NCBI RefSeq assembly: GCF_013375935.1
Contig: NZ_CP056117.1
Coordinates: 4,092,001-4,156,000 of the forward strand
Origin: Enterobacter cloacae
GTDB lineage: Bacteria; Pseudomonadota; Gammaproteobacteria; Enterobacterales; Enterobacteriaceae
Reading direction: 5' to 3'
DNA: 64,000 nucleotides
The notes under the pieces were generated by a model, which made no database searches, was not told where the DNA came from, and saw only the letters and a list, made by a program, of their open reading frames with translations. This document shows, one piece after another, positions 55,101-64,000 of this stretch. Both the position numbers and the translations under genes were made by a program. The stretch's first letter is position 1; each line of letters begins with the position of its first letter.

Positions 55101-56055
55101 AATCCTTACCCGTATCGGGCTGGCGGGCCTGCTGGCAGTCGCGTCGCTGGCACACGCGGCGGAGGCCGCACCGGAGAGCCTGCGCATTGGCTATCAGAAA
55201 GGCAGCGTCAGCATGGTGCTGGCGAAAAGCCACGCGCTTTTGGAAAAACGCTTCCCGGACACCACATTCTCCTGGGTCGAATTCCCTGCCGGCCCCCAAA
55301 TGCTGGAGGCGCTGAACGTCGGGAGTATTGATTTAGGCAGCACCGGCGACATTCCGCCGATCTTTGCGCAGGCAGCCGGGGCGGATCTGGTTTACGTTGG
55401 CGTTGAACCCGCGAAGCCCAAGGCAGAGGTGATCCTGGTGCCGGAAAATAGCGGGATTAAACGCGTCGCCGATCTGAAAGGGCATAAGGTTGCTTTCCAG
55501 AAAGGCTCCAGCTCGCACAACCTGCTGCTGCGCGCGTTGCAGGAGGCTGGCCTGTCGTTCACCGATATCCAGCCCGTTTACCTGACGCCTGCCGATGCGC
55601 GCGCGGCGTTCCAGCAAAAGAACGTTGATGCCTGGGCTATCTGGGATCCGTACTACTCTGCCGCCCTGCTGCAGGGCGGCGTGCGGGTGCTGAAAGACGG
55701 CACGTCCCTGAAACAGACGGGTTCGTTCTACCTGGCAGCGCGTCCGTACGCCGAAAAGAACGGCGCTTTTATTCAGGAGGTGCTCGATACCTTCACGCAG
55801 GCCGATGCGCTGACCCAGACCCAGCGTCAGCAGAGCGTAACGCTGCTCGCAAAAACCATGGGCTTGCCTGAGCCGGTGATTGCCACCTACCTTGACCACC
55901 GTCCACCAACCACCATCGCCCCGGTTGACGCGCGCGTTGCCGCCCTCCAGCAGCAAACGGCAGATCTTTTTTATCAAAACCGCCTGGTTCCAAAGCAGGT
56001 AAATATTCGCGAACGCATCTGGCAACCCGCAGGCACTGAAGGAAAAAAATCATGA
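55093..56055 (+). CDS. ssuA: SsuA sulfonate-binding protein
   Basis: A 320-residue periplasmic protein with signal peptide [52 protein letters not shown] and [22 protein letters not shown] are typical of the sulfonate/nitrate NMT1 family. It overlaps ssuE by 8 bp. Confidence 0.93.
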   Translation: MFKILTRIGLAGLLAVASLAHAAEAAPESLRIGYQKGSVSMVLAKSHALLEKRFPDTTFSWVEFPAGPQMLEALNVGSIDLGSTGDIPPIFAQAAGADLVYVGVEPAKPKAEVILVPENSGIKRVADLKGHKVAFQKGSSSHNLLLRALQEAGLSFTDIQPVYLTPADARAAFQQKNVDAWAIWDPYYSAALLQGGVRVLKDGTSLKQTGSFYLAARPYAEKNGAFIQEVLDTFTQADALTQTQRQQSVTLLAKTMGLPEPVIATYLDHRPPTTIAPVDARVAALQQQTADLFYQNRLVPKQVNIRERIWQPAGTEGKKS

Positions 56056-57197
56056 GTCTGAATCTTTTCTGGTTTTTACCCACCCACGGTGATGGACGCT
56101 ATCTTGGCACAGAAGAAGGTGCTCGCCCGGTCGACCACGGCTACCTTCAGCAGATAGCACAGGCGGCAGACCGCATCGGTTTTACCGGGGTGCTGATCCC
56201 GACGGGCCGCTCGTGCGAGGATGCCTGGCTGGTTGCCGCCTCAATGATCCCCGTCACCCAGCGTCTGAAATTCCTGGTGGCGCTGCGCCCGAGCGTGGTA
56301 TCGCCAACCGTCGCGGCGCGTCAGGCGGCAACGCTGGACAGGCTATCCAACGGGCGCGCGCTGTTCAATCTGGTCACCGGCAGCGATCCGCAGGAGCTGG
56401 CGGGAGACGGCGTGTTCCTCGATCACACCGAACGTTATGAAGCCTCCGCCGAGTTCACACGCGTCTGGCGGCGGCTGCTGGAGGGTGAAACCGTCACCTT
56501 CGAAGGAAAACATATCCACGTTCGGGATGCGAAACTCTACTTCCCGCCGGTTCAGCAGCCGCGCCCTCCCCTCTATTTCGGTGGTTCATCGGACGTGGCG
56601 CAGGATCTGGCCGCTGAGCAGGTCGATCTCTATCTGACCTGGGGCGAGCCGCCTGCGCTGGTGAAGGAAAAAATCGCCCAGGTACGCGCTAAAGCGGCTG
56701 AACATGGCCGCAAGGTGCGCTTCGGTATTCGCCTGCACGTGATTGTGCGCGAAACCAGCGAAGAGGCCTGGCAGGCCGCCGACCGGTTAATTTCCCATCT
56801 GGACGACGACACCATCGCCAGGGCACAGGCGGCGTTTGCCAGTACCGACTCCGTGGGTCAGCACCGGATGGCGTCGCTGCACAACGGCAGGCGAGAAAAT
56901 CTGGAAATCAGCCCGAACCTGTGGGCCGGCGTAGGTCTGGTGCGCGGCGGCGCCGGTACGGCGCTGGTAGGTGACGGCCCAACCGTAGCGGCACGCATCA
57001 ATGAATACGCGGAGCTGGGCATCGACAGCGTTATCCTCTCCGGCTATCCGCATCTGGAAGAAGCATACAGGGTGGGCGAACTGCTGTTCCCGCATCTGGA
57101 TGTCGCTGTTCCGGACATTCCGCAGCCGCGGCAGCTTCAGCTGCAGGGCGAAGCGGTGGCGAACGCGTTTATTCCGGGAAAAGTCGCGCAAAGCTAA
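56052..57197 (+). CDS. ssuD: SsuD FMNH2-dependent alkanesulfonate monooxygenase
   Basis: A 381-residue TIM-barrel luciferase-like monooxygenase ([23 protein letters not shown]). The residues of the E. coli active site are in GRSCEDAW (Cys54), [17 protein letters not shown] and HDTERYEAS-like [11 protein letters not shown]. It splits C1-C10 alkanesulfonates to aldehyde and sulfite. It overlaps ssuA by ATGA. Confidence 0.95.
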   Translation: MSLNLFWFLPTHGDGRYLGTEEGARPVDHGYLQQIAQAADRIGFTGVLIPTGRSCEDAWLVAASMIPVTQRLKFLVALRPSVVSPTVAARQAATLDRLSNGRALFNLVTGSDPQELAGDGVFLDHTERYEASAEFTRVWRRLLEGETVTFEGKHIHVRDAKLYFPPVQQPRPPLYFGGSSDVAQDLAAEQVDLYLTWGEPPALVKEKIAQVRAKAAEHGRKVRFGIRLHVIVRETSEEAWQAADRLISHLDDDTIARAQAAFASTDSVGQHRMASLHNGRRENLEISPNLWAGVGLVRGGAGTALVGDGPTVAARINEYAELGIDSVILSGYPHLEEAYRVGELLFPHLDVAVPDIPQPRQLQLQGEAVANAFIPGKVAQS

Positions 57198-57206
57198 GGA
57201 GCCTCT

Positions 57207-57998
57207 ATGTCCGCAAATGCACAAAAATGGCTGCTGCGCGCCGCGCCGTGGTTCTTGCCCGTCGGCATTATCCTCGTGTGGCAGCTGGCATCTTCAACCG
57301 GCTGGCTGTCGAGCCGCATCCTGCCCTCTCCGGAGGGCGTTGTCGAAGCATTCTGGTCGCTAAGCGCCAGCGGCGAGCTGTGGCAGCATCTGGCTATCAG
57401 CTCCTGGCGTGCGGCAATCGGTTTTTCGATTGGCGGCAGCATCGGCCTGACGCTTGGGCTGATCAGCGGTCTCTCCCGCTGGGGAGAGCGGCTGCTGGAC
57501 ACCTCCGTGCAGATGCTGCGCAACGTGCCGCACCTGGCGCTGATCCCGCTGGTCATCCTGTGGTTTGGCATAGATGAGAGCGCAAAAATCTTTCTCGTGG
57601 CGCTGGGGACGCTGTTCCCGATCTATATCAATACCTGGCATGGGATCCGCAATATCGATCGCGGCCTGGTGGAGATGGCCCGCAGCTATGGCCTGTCGGG
57701 TTTTGCCCTGTTTACGCATGTCATTCTGCCGGGCGCCCTTCCCTCCATCATGGTCGGCGTGCGTTTTGCGCTCGGCCTGATGTGGCTGACCCTGATCGTG
57801 GCGGAAACCATTTCGGCTAATTCCGGCATTGGCTATCTGGCGATGAACGCCCGGGAGTTTCTGCAAACGGACGTGGTGGTGGTTGCCATTATCCTTTATG
57901 CCCTGCTCGGCAAGCTCGCAGACGTCAGCGCCCAGTGGCTGGAGCGTACCTGGCTGCGCTGGAACCCGGCCTATACCGCTCAGGAGGCGAAAGCATGA
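57207..57998 (+). CDS. ssuC: SsuC sulfonate ABC permease
   Basis: A 263-residue permease with six membrane segments and the EAA loop [37 protein letters not shown]. Follows ssuD by 9 bp. Confidence 0.93.
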   Translation: MSANAQKWLLRAAPWFLPVGIILVWQLASSTGWLSSRILPSPEGVVEAFWSLSASGELWQHLAISSWRAAIGFSIGGSIGLTLGLISGLSRWGERLLDTSVQMLRNVPHLALIPLVILWFGIDESAKIFLVALGTLFPIYINTWHGIRNIDRGLVEMARSYGLSGFALFTHVILPGALPSIMVGVRFALGLMWLTLIVAETISANSGIGYLAMNAREFLQTDVVVVAIILYALLGKLADVSAQWLERTWLRWNPAYTAQEAKA

Positions 57999-58765
57999 AT
58001 ACTGCACGACTGAATCAGGGGACGCCGTTGCTGTTAAGCGGCGTAACCAAACGCTACGGCGAAAAAACCATTCTGAACGCGCTGGATCTGCATATTCCCG
58101 CCGGACAGTTTGTGGCCGTTGTCGGCCGCAGCGGCGGCGGAAAAAGCACCCTGCTGCGTCTTTTAGCCGGGCTGGAAGCCCCCAACGGGGGTGACATTCT
58201 GGCGGGCACCACGCCGCTGGCCAACATTCAGGACGATACGCGCATGATGTTTCAGGACGCGCGCCTGCTGCCGTGGAAAACGGTGATGGATAACGTCGGG
58301 CTTGGTCTGAAAGGCAGCTGGCGGGAGGAGGCCCGGCAGGCACTCGCCGCGGTCGGGCTGGAGGATCGCGCGGGTGAATGGCCTGCGGCGCTGTCGGGCG
58401 GTCAGAAGCAGCGCGTGGCCCTGGCGCGGGCGTTAATTCACCGTCCCGGCCTGCTGCTGCTTGATGAACCGCTCGGTGCGCTCGATGCCCTGACGCGAAT
58501 CGAGATGCAGGATCTGATTGCGTCTCTCTGGCAGACGCACGGTTTTACGGTGCTGCTGGTGACGCACGACGTCAGTGAAGCCGTGGCGATGGCCGACCGG
58601 GTGCTGTTAATAGAAGAGGGAAAAATTGGTCTGGATCTGACGGTGGACATTCCACGCCCTCGCCGCGTGGGCGCGGCAAGACTGGCGGAGCTGGAGGCGG
58701 AAGTGCTGGACAGGGTAATGAAGCGTGGGGTGAATGAGCGCGCGTTGATTAAAGCTAATGCCTGA
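57995..58765 (+). CDS. ssuB: SsuB sulfonate ABC ATPase
   Basis: A 256-residue ATPase. Walker [10 protein letters not shown], signature [15 protein letters not shown], Walker [13 protein letters not shown] and [16 protein letters not shown] are present. The start at 57995 overlaps the ssuC stop (ATGA). Confidence 0.94.
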   Translation: MNTARLNQGTPLLLSGVTKRYGEKTILNALDLHIPAGQFVAVVGRSGGGKSTLLRLLAGLEAPNGGDILAGTTPLANIQDDTRMMFQDARLLPWKTVMDNVGLGLKGSWREEARQALAAVGLEDRAGEWPAALSGGQKQRVALARALIHRPGLLLLDEPLGALDALTRIEMQDLIASLWQTHGFTVLLVTHDVSEAVAMADRVLLIEEGKIGLDLTVDIPRPRRVGAARLAELEAEVLDRVMKRGVNERALIKANA

Positions 58766-58779
58766 TGCCCTCACCCCGG

Positions 58780-58800
58780 CCCTCTCCCACAGGGAGAGGG
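58780..58800. repeat. Intergenic 9-bp inverted repeat after ssuB
   Basis: CCCTCTCCC-ACA-GGGAGAGGG is a perfect palindrome between the convergent ssuB and pepN. The surrounding CCCTCACCCCGGCCCTCTCCC pattern recurs in enterobacterial intergenic regions and may act as a terminator or REP-like element. Confidence 0.6.
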
Positions 58801-58816
58801 AGGGTTAAGCTTTCTA

Positions 58817-61429
58817 TCAGGCCAGCGCCTTCGCAATCTTTTCGTACAGATCGCCAGACAGGTTTTCCAGCCCTTTCAGCTGCTCAAGCGCGGCTCGCAT
58901 TTTCGCCTGACGCTGCGCGTCGTAGCGCTTCAGGCGGATCAGCGGCTCAATCAGGCGAGACGCCACCTGCGGGTTACGGCTGTTCAGCTCGGTGAGCATT
59001 TCCACCATGAACTGATAGCCGCTGCCGTCTTCGGCATGGAACGCGGCCGGGTTGCTGCTGGCAAACGCGCCAATCAGCGAGCGTACGCGGTTCGGGTTGC
59101 TCATGGTGAACGAACGGTGCCTGAGCAGGCTGCGGACCTTGCTCAGCGCATCGGCCGCCGGGCTGGTGGCCTGCAGGATGAACCATTTGTCCATCACCAG
59201 ACCATCCTCGTGCCACCTGTCGTCGTACTCCTGCATCAGCGCGTCACGGCACGGCAGCTCGGCGGCAACGCTCGCCGCCAGCGCGGCCAGCGCATCCGTC
59301 ATGTTATCCGCTTCGTGGTACTGCTTGCTTACCAGCACGTTTGCCAGCTCAGCCTCACCAAACGCAAGGTAGCGCAGGCAGGTATTGCGCAGGGAACGCT
59401 TGCCAATGTCCGCATGCTCCACGCGATAGGCGTCCAGCCTGTTGGCGTTATAGATGGCGAGGAATTCATCCGCCAGTTCGGTCGCCAGCGTGCGGGTCAG
59501 CGCTTCACGCACGGCCACAATCGCAATCGGGTCAATGATGTCGAACAGCTCCGCGATTTCGGTCGCGGACGGCAGCGTCAGAATTTCAGCCGCCAGCGCC
59601 GGGTCAATCTTCTCATCCAGCAGAATGGCGCGGAAGGCATCAGCCACATGCACCGGCAGCGTCAGCGGCTGGCCCTGCTGGTAACGGTTGACGTTCAGCT
59701 TGATGTACGTCGCCAGCAGGCTTTGCGCCGCGTCCCAGCGAGAGAAATCATTGCGCGCGTGACGCATCAGGAACGTCAGCTGCTGATCGCTCCACTTGTA
59801 CTCCAGCTTAACCGGCGCGGAGAACTCACACAGCAGCGCAGGAACCGGCTGGAAGTAGACGTTATCGAAGATAAAGGTCTGCTCCGCCTGGGTTACGTTC
59901 AGCACGTTATGTACCGGATGCCCGCCCTTCTGCAACGGGATCGCGTTGCCTTCGTTGTCGTACAGTTCAATGCTGAACGGAATGTGCAGCGGATGTTTTT
60001 CCTCCTGCTCGGCCGTTGGCGGCGTGCGCTGGCTGATGGTCAGCGTGTACTGCTCGGTTTCCGGATTGTAATCGTCTTTCACGGTGACAATCGGCGTTCC
60101 GGCCTGGCTGTACCAGCGGCGGAAATGAGAGAGATCGACGTTGGACGCGTCTTCCATTGCCTGCACGAAGTCGTCGCAGGTGGCCGCGCTGCCGTCGTGG
60201 CGCTCGAAGTAGAGCTGCATCCCTTTCTGGAAGTTCGCTTCCCCCAGCAGGGTGTGGATCATACGGATAATTTCAGCGCCTTTCTCATACACCGTCAGGG
60301 TGTAGAAGTTGTTCATCTCAATCACTTTATCCGGGCGGATCGGGTGCGCCATTGGGCTGGCGTCTTCCGCAAACTGCAGGCCGCGCATGGTGCGCACGTT
60401 GTTGATGCGGTTCACCGCCCGCGAGCCGAGATCGGAGCTGAACTCCTGATCGCGGAAGACGGTCAGGCCCTCTTTCAGGCTCAGCTGGAACCAGTCGCGG
60501 CAGGTGACGCGGTTCCCGGTCCAGTTGTGGAAATATTCGTGACCGATGACGCGCTCGATATCGAGATAGCCTTTATCGGTGGCGGTATCGGTACGCGCCA
60601 GCACGTATTTGGAGTTAAAGACGTTAAGGCCCTTATTCTCCATCGCGCCCATATTGAAGAAGTCGACGGCGACAATCATATAAATGTCGAGGTCGTATTC
60701 GAGGCCAAAGCGCTCTTCGTCCCACTTCATGGAGTTGATGAGGGAAGTCATCGCCCACGGCGCGCGGTCAAGGTTTCCACGGTCGACGAAGAGCTCCAGC
60801 GCCACTTCACGGCCAGAGCGGGTTTTGAAGGTGTCGCGCAGAACGTCGAAATCCCCTGCCACCAGCGCAAACAGGTAGCACGGTTTCGGGAACGGATCCT
60901 GCCACTGCACCCAGTGACGGCCATTCTCCAGCTCGCCTTCGCCAATACGATTACCGTTGGAGAGCAGGAACGGGTACAGCGCTTTATCGGCAATAATTTT
61001 CGTGGTAAAGCGCGCCAGCACGTCCGGGCGATCCAGATACCAGGTAATGTGGCGGAAACCTTCTGCTTCACACTGGGTACACAGGGCTACGCCTGACTGG
61101 TAAAGCCCTTCCAGCGCGGTATTGGCGGCAGGGCTGATTTCATTCACGATGCGCAGCGTAAAGCGTTCCGGCAGGTTGTCGATGACCAGCTGGTTGCCTT
61201 CTTCTTTATAGTCTGACCAGGCTTCATCATTAATATGCAGGGAGACCAGCGTCAGGTCTTCACCATCCAGACGCAGCGGCACGGCCGTCGCGCTCTGGCG
61301 CGTCACCTGGCTTTCCGCCGTCACAACGGTTTTTGTAGCATCCAGGTCAAACGTCAGATCGATATCGCTAATCAGGTAATCCGGCGCACGGTAGTCGTGG
61401 CGGTATTTGGCTTGTGGCTGTTGTGTCAT
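58817..61429 (-). CDS. pepN: PepN aminopeptidase N
   Basis: An 870-residue M1 zinc aminopeptidase, the length of E. coli PepN. The substrate motif GAMEN (in FNMGAMENKGLNVF), the zinc site HEYFHNWTGNRVTCRDWFQLSLKEGLT (HExxH-x18-E) and the catalytic Tyr region (YEKGAEIIRMIHTLLG) are intact. It cleaves N-terminal residues from peptides in the cytoplasm. Divergent from pncB. Confidence 0.96.
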   Translation of the reverse strand: MTQQPQAKYRHDYRAPDYLISDIDLTFDLDATKTVVTAESQVTRQSATAVPLRLDGEDLTLVSLHINDEAWSDYKEEGNQLVIDNLPERFTLRIVNEISPAANTALEGLYQSGVALCTQCEAEGFRHITWYLDRPDVLARFTTKIIADKALYPFLLSNGNRIGEGELENGRHWVQWQDPFPKPCYLFALVAGDFDVLRDTFKTRSGREVALELFVDRGNLDRAPWAMTSLINSMKWDEERFGLEYDLDIYMIVAVDFFNMGAMENKGLNVFNSKYVLARTDTATDKGYLDIERVIGHEYFHNWTGNRVTCRDWFQLSLKEGLTVFRDQEFSSDLGSRAVNRINNVRTMRGLQFAEDASPMAHPIRPDKVIEMNNFYTLTVYEKGAEIIRMIHTLLGEANFQKGMQLYFERHDGSAATCDDFVQAMEDASNVDLSHFRRWYSQAGTPIVTVKDDYNPETEQYTLTISQRTPPTAEQEEKHPLHIPFSIELYDNEGNAIPLQKGGHPVHNVLNVTQAEQTFIFDNVYFQPVPALLCEFSAPVKLEYKWSDQQLTFLMRHARNDFSRWDAAQSLLATYIKLNVNRYQQGQPLTLPVHVADAFRAILLDEKIDPALAAEILTLPSATEIAELFDIIDPIAIVAVREALTRTLATELADEFLAIYNANRLDAYRVEHADIGKRSLRNTCLRYLAFGEAELANVLVSKQYHEADNMTDALAALAASVAAELPCRDALMQEYDDRWHEDGLVMDKWFILQATSPAADALSKVRSLLRHRSFTMSNPNRVRSLIGAFASSNPAAFHAEDGSGYQFMVEMLTELNSRNPQVASRLIEPLIRLKRYDAQRQAKMRAALEQLKGLENLSGDLYEKIAKALA

Positions 61430-61601
61430 AGAAAACCTTATGCATCGTTTGTCGAGTAACGATTCAATATATTCCTGTTGTGTAAAACGCGCTATGCAGA
61501 ATGTTCATCTTTTCAGGCACAACGACCTTTATTGCTACATTTTTATAACACGGGGCACGAAATGCACTCGACCATAAAGTGTGCTTATGTTGTGATCGGG
61601 G

Positions 61602-61654
61602 TTCAATAAATCATTAAACAAGGTATACTCCGGAGTTGTTTATTGTACTAAACG
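61602..61654 (+). promoter_or_regulatory. pncB promoter with NadR box
   Basis: A promoter with TTCAAT (61602) and TATACT (61624), 16 bases apart, is followed by TGTTTA-TTGTAC-TAAACG (61637-61654), one base from the NadR consensus TGTTTA-N6-TAAACA. NadR bound there would repress nicotinate salvage when NAD is high, as in E. coli and Salmonella. The remaining gap 61430-61601 should hold the pepN promoter on the minus strand. Confidence 0.75.
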
Positions 61655-61683
61655 CTCCCGTGAGAGGATGCTACAGCGCACCT

Positions 61684-62886
61684 ATGACTCAATTCGCTTC
61701 TCCGGTTCTGCATACGTTGCTGGATACCGACGCGTACAAGCTGCATATGCAGCAAGCCGTGTTTCACCACTATCATGATGTTCATGTTGCGGCGGAATTT
61801 CGCTGCCGGGGTGACGACTTGCTGGGTATCTACGCAGACGCCATTCGTGAACAGGTCGATGCCATGCAGCATCTGGCGCTGCAGGATGACGAATATCAAT
61901 GGCTTTCTGGCCTGCCGTTCTTCAAAGCGGACTATCTGAACTGGCTGCGCGACTTCCGCTATAACCCGGAACAGGTCACCGTCTCGAATGATAACGGCAA
62001 GCTGGACATCCGCCTGACCGGCCCGTGGCGCGAAGTGATCATGTGGGAAGTGCCGCTCCTGGCCGTAATCAGCGAGCTGGCCCACCGCTATCGTTCCCCG
62101 GAAACCGGCGTTACCCAGGCCGTTGCCGCGCTGGAAAATAAACTCGTTGAGTTTAACCAGCTGACTGAAGGGCTGGATATGTCCCGCTTCCGGCTGATGG
62201 ACTTTGGCACGCGCCGCCGCTTCTCACGCGACGTTCAGGAAGCCATCGTCAGACGCCTTCAGCAGGAGCCGTGGTTTGTTGGCACCAGCAACTACGATCT
62301 GGCGCGTCGCCTGGATTTAACCCCGATGGGCACCCAGGCGCACGAATGGTTCCAGGCACACCAGCAAATTAGCCCTGACCTCGCTAACAGCCAGCGCGCG
62401 GCCCTCGCCGCGTGGCTTGACGAATACCCGGATCGGCTCGGCATTGCCCTCACCGACTGTATTACCATGGACGCGTTCCTGCGCGACTTTGGTCCTGAAT
62501 TTGCTGAACGCTATCAGGGCTTACGCCATGACTCCGGGGATCCGGTAGAATGGGGTGAGAAAGCCATTGCCCATTACGAAAAATTGGGTATCGACCCGAT
62601 GAGTAAGGTGCTGGTCTTCTCCGATAATCTCGATCTCGCGAAAGCCGTTGACCTTTATCGCCACTTCTCCTCTCGGGTGAATCTTAGCTTCGGGATCGGT
62701 ACGCGCCTGACCTGCGATATCCCTCAGGTGAAACCGCTGAACATTGTCATAAAACTGGTGGAATGTAACGGCAAGCCGGTGGCGAAGCTCTCCGACAGCC
62801 CGGGCAAAACCATCTGCCATGACAAAGCGTTCGTTCGCGCATTACGTAAAGCCTTCGATCTGCCCCTGGTGAAAAAAGCCAGCTGA
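61684..62886 (+). CDS. pncB: Nicotinate phosphoribosyltransferase
   Basis: A 400-residue enzyme ([30 protein letters not shown]) that makes nicotinate mononucleotide from nicotinate and [22 protein letters not shown] and [11 protein letters not shown] surround the active site; the phosphate-binding [16 protein letters not shown] and [10 protein letters not shown] are present. The start at 61684 matches E. coli; the frame extends upstream across the NadR box and is not used. Confidence 0.96.
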   Translation: MTQFASPVLHTLLDTDAYKLHMQQAVFHHYHDVHVAAEFRCRGDDLLGIYADAIREQVDAMQHLALQDDEYQWLSGLPFFKADYLNWLRDFRYNPEQVTVSNDNGKLDIRLTGPWREVIMWEVPLLAVISELAHRYRSPETGVTQAVAALENKLVEFNQLTEGLDMSRFRLMDFGTRRRFSRDVQEAIVRRLQQEPWFVGTSNYDLARRLDLTPMGTQAHEWFQAHQQISPDLANSQRAALAAWLDEYPDRLGIALTDCITMDAFLRDFGPEFAERYQGLRHDSGDPVEWGEKAIAHYEKLGIDPMSKVLVFSDNLDLAKAVDLYRHFSSRVNLSFGIGTRLTCDIPQVKPLNIVIKLVECNGKPVAKLSDSPGKTICHDKAFVRALRKAFDLPLVKKAS

Positions 62887-62893
62887 CCGCTTC

Positions 62894-62925
62894 GGGGAGC
62901 CTTCATGGCTCCCCTTCTCTTATTT
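62894..62925 (+). terminator. pncB terminator
   Basis: GGGGAGCC-TTCAT-GGCTCCCC followed by TTCTCTTATTTATTT. Confidence 0.85.
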
Positions 62926-63053
62926 ATTTCTTATTTCTTCTCTTAAGACAGCGAAATTTACTTGTCTGATAGCGGATGGCAGGTAACATAGATATCCCCC
63001 CTATAAGGGCGGACAAGTGTTTATTTTTTCCGACTATTAACAGAGAGAATATT

Positions 63054-64000
63054 ATGAGCGTTGTGCCTGTAGCCGACGTACTCCAGGGCCGTGTCGCCGT
63101 TGACCAGGAGGTCACCGTGCGCGGATGGGTGCGTACTCGTCGAGATTCTAAAGCTGGCATCTCCTTCCTCGCCGTCTATGACGGTTCCTGCTTTGATCCT
63201 GTACAGGCCGTCATTAATAATTCTCTGCCCAATTACAATGACGACGTTCTGCACCTGACAACAGGCTGTTCCGTGATCGTTACCGGCGTTGTGGTGGCTT
63301 CTCCGGGCCAGGGACAGAGCTTCGAAATTCAGGCGACAGCTGTGGAAGTAACCGGCTGGGTTGAAGATCCGGATACCTACCCGATGGCTGCAAAGCGCCA
63401 CAGCATCGAATATCTGCGTGAAGTCGCGCACCTGCGTCCGCGCACCAACCTGATTGGTGCGGTCGCCCGCGTGCGTCACACCCTGGCGCAGGCGCTGCAT
63501 CGCTTCTTTAACGAGCAGGGTTACTTCTGGGTTTCTACCCCGCTGATTACCGCATCCGACACCGAAGGTGCAGGTGAAATGTTCCGCGTTTCAACGCTGG
63601 ATATGGAAAACCTGCCGCGTACGCCGGAAGGTAAAGTCGACTACGACAAAGACTTCTTTGGTAAAGAAGCCTTCCTGACGGTATCCGGTCAGCTGAACGG
63701 TGAAACCTATGCCTGTGCGCTGTCCAGGATCTATACCTTCGGCCCAACCTTCCGTGCGGAAAACTCCAACACCAGCCGTCACCTGGCGGAATTCTGGATG
63801 CTGGAGCCGGAAGTGGCCTTTGCCGACCTGAACGACGTTGCGGGCCTGGCGGAAGCGATGCTGAAATACGTGTTCAAAGCCGTTCTTGAAGAGCGCGCAG
63901 ACGACATGAAATTCTTCGCTGAGCGTGTGGATAACGATGCTATCGCCCGTCTTGAGCGCTTTGTCTCCGCGGACTTCGCGCAGGTAGATTACACCGATGC
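63054..64000 (+). CDS. asnS: Asparaginyl-tRNA synthetase, 5' part (runs off the window)
   Basis: 315 codons are visible from the ATG at 63054 after AGAGAGAA. The N-terminal OB-fold anticodon-binding domain is [20 protein letters not shown] to about residue 110. Class II motif 2 is [36 protein letters not shown]-like (here [20 protein letters not shown]). E. coli AsnS has 466 residues, so about a third is missing. The gap 62926-63053 should hold its promoter. Confidence 0.96.
   Translation, partial: MSVVPVADVLQGRVAVDQEVTVRGWVRTRRDSKAGISFLAVYDGSCFDPVQAVINNSLPNYNDDVLHLTTGCSVIVTGVVVASPGQGQSFEIQATAVEVTGWVEDPDTYPMAAKRHSIEYLREVAHLRPRTNLIGAVARVRHTLAQALHRFFNEQGYFWVSTPLITASDTEGAGEMFRVSTLDMENLPRTPEGKVDYDKDFFGKEAFLTVSGQLNGETYACALSRIYTFGPTFRAENSNTSRHLAEFWMLEPEVAFADLNDVAGLAEAMLKYVFKAVLEERADDMKFFAERVDNDAIARLERFVSADFAQVDYTD

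Noticed and set aside
59036-61096. 686-codon open frame opposite pepN
   Set aside because: It is exactly antisense to pepN, has no family motif and its composition (rich in Arg, Gln, Val, His) is the usual reverse-strand echo of a GC-rich gene.

Overview
The window is a 64-kb piece of a gamma-enterobacterial chromosome, most likely Enterobacter (E. cloacae complex) or a close relative. The right half (about 27.9-64 kb) keeps the E. coli order yccA-tusE-acyP-rlmI-hspQ-yccU-csgI-mgsA-helD-yccF-yccS-sxy-sulA-ompA-matP-ycbZ-fabA-rmf-pqiCBA-uup-rlmKL-ycbX-zapC-pyrD-ssuEADCB-pepN-pncB-asnS. The OmpA sequence and the Klebsiella-type hpx purine genes on the left argue against E. coli itself. The genus call is an inference from gene content; no search was run.

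Layout. 1-2.2 kb: the end of a short-chain dehydrogenase, a DedA-family membrane protein, and a short MgtE-type magnesium transporter behind a probable M-box riboswitch. 2.2-21.9 kb: a nearly complete hpx purine/urate/allantoin utilisation cluster of 21 genes. HpxD/E oxidise purine, GuaD deaminates guanine, HpxO makes hydroxyisourate, HpxT and HpxQ lead to allantoin, HpxA and HpxB racemise and open it, HpxK and HpxJ carry allantoate to oxalurate, and HpxXYZ and HpxW are assigned to oxalurate and oxamate. HpxC and the HpxFGHI ABC system do uptake; HpxS (GntR) and HpxU (RpiR) regulate. Sigma-54 type promoters (GG-N10-GC) lie before hpxF, hpxW, hpxO and more weakly hpxQ and hpxC, with an NtrC-like site between hpxQ and hpxO, so the cluster looks like a nitrogen-limitation regulon. 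Two genes are broken: hpxK by an in-frame amber codon and hpxE by a one-base frameshift.

21.9-25.9 kb: two full copies of tRNA-Ser(UGA), each with its own promoter and terminator, lie as direct repeats 3843 bp apart. Between them are an AT-rich orphan LuxR-type regulator and a FecBCD-type metallophore ABC operon whose start carries a near-consensus Zur (zinc) operator. This is the most unusual module of the window. Its ATPase gene has a frameshift in a C6 tract near the 3' end. A lone OppA-like peptide-binding protein follows.

27.9-64 kb: conserved housekeeping genes covering tRNA thiolation, rRNA methylation, cell division control (sulA, zapC, matP), the outer membrane (ompA, pqiABC), ribosome hibernation (rmf), fatty acid, pyrimidine and NAD synthesis, and sulfonate use (ssu). 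Regulatory sites include LexA (sulA), PurR (pyrD), NadR (pncB) and sigma-32 (hspQ). yccS is interrupted by an amber codon just after its last membrane segment. asnS runs off the right end.
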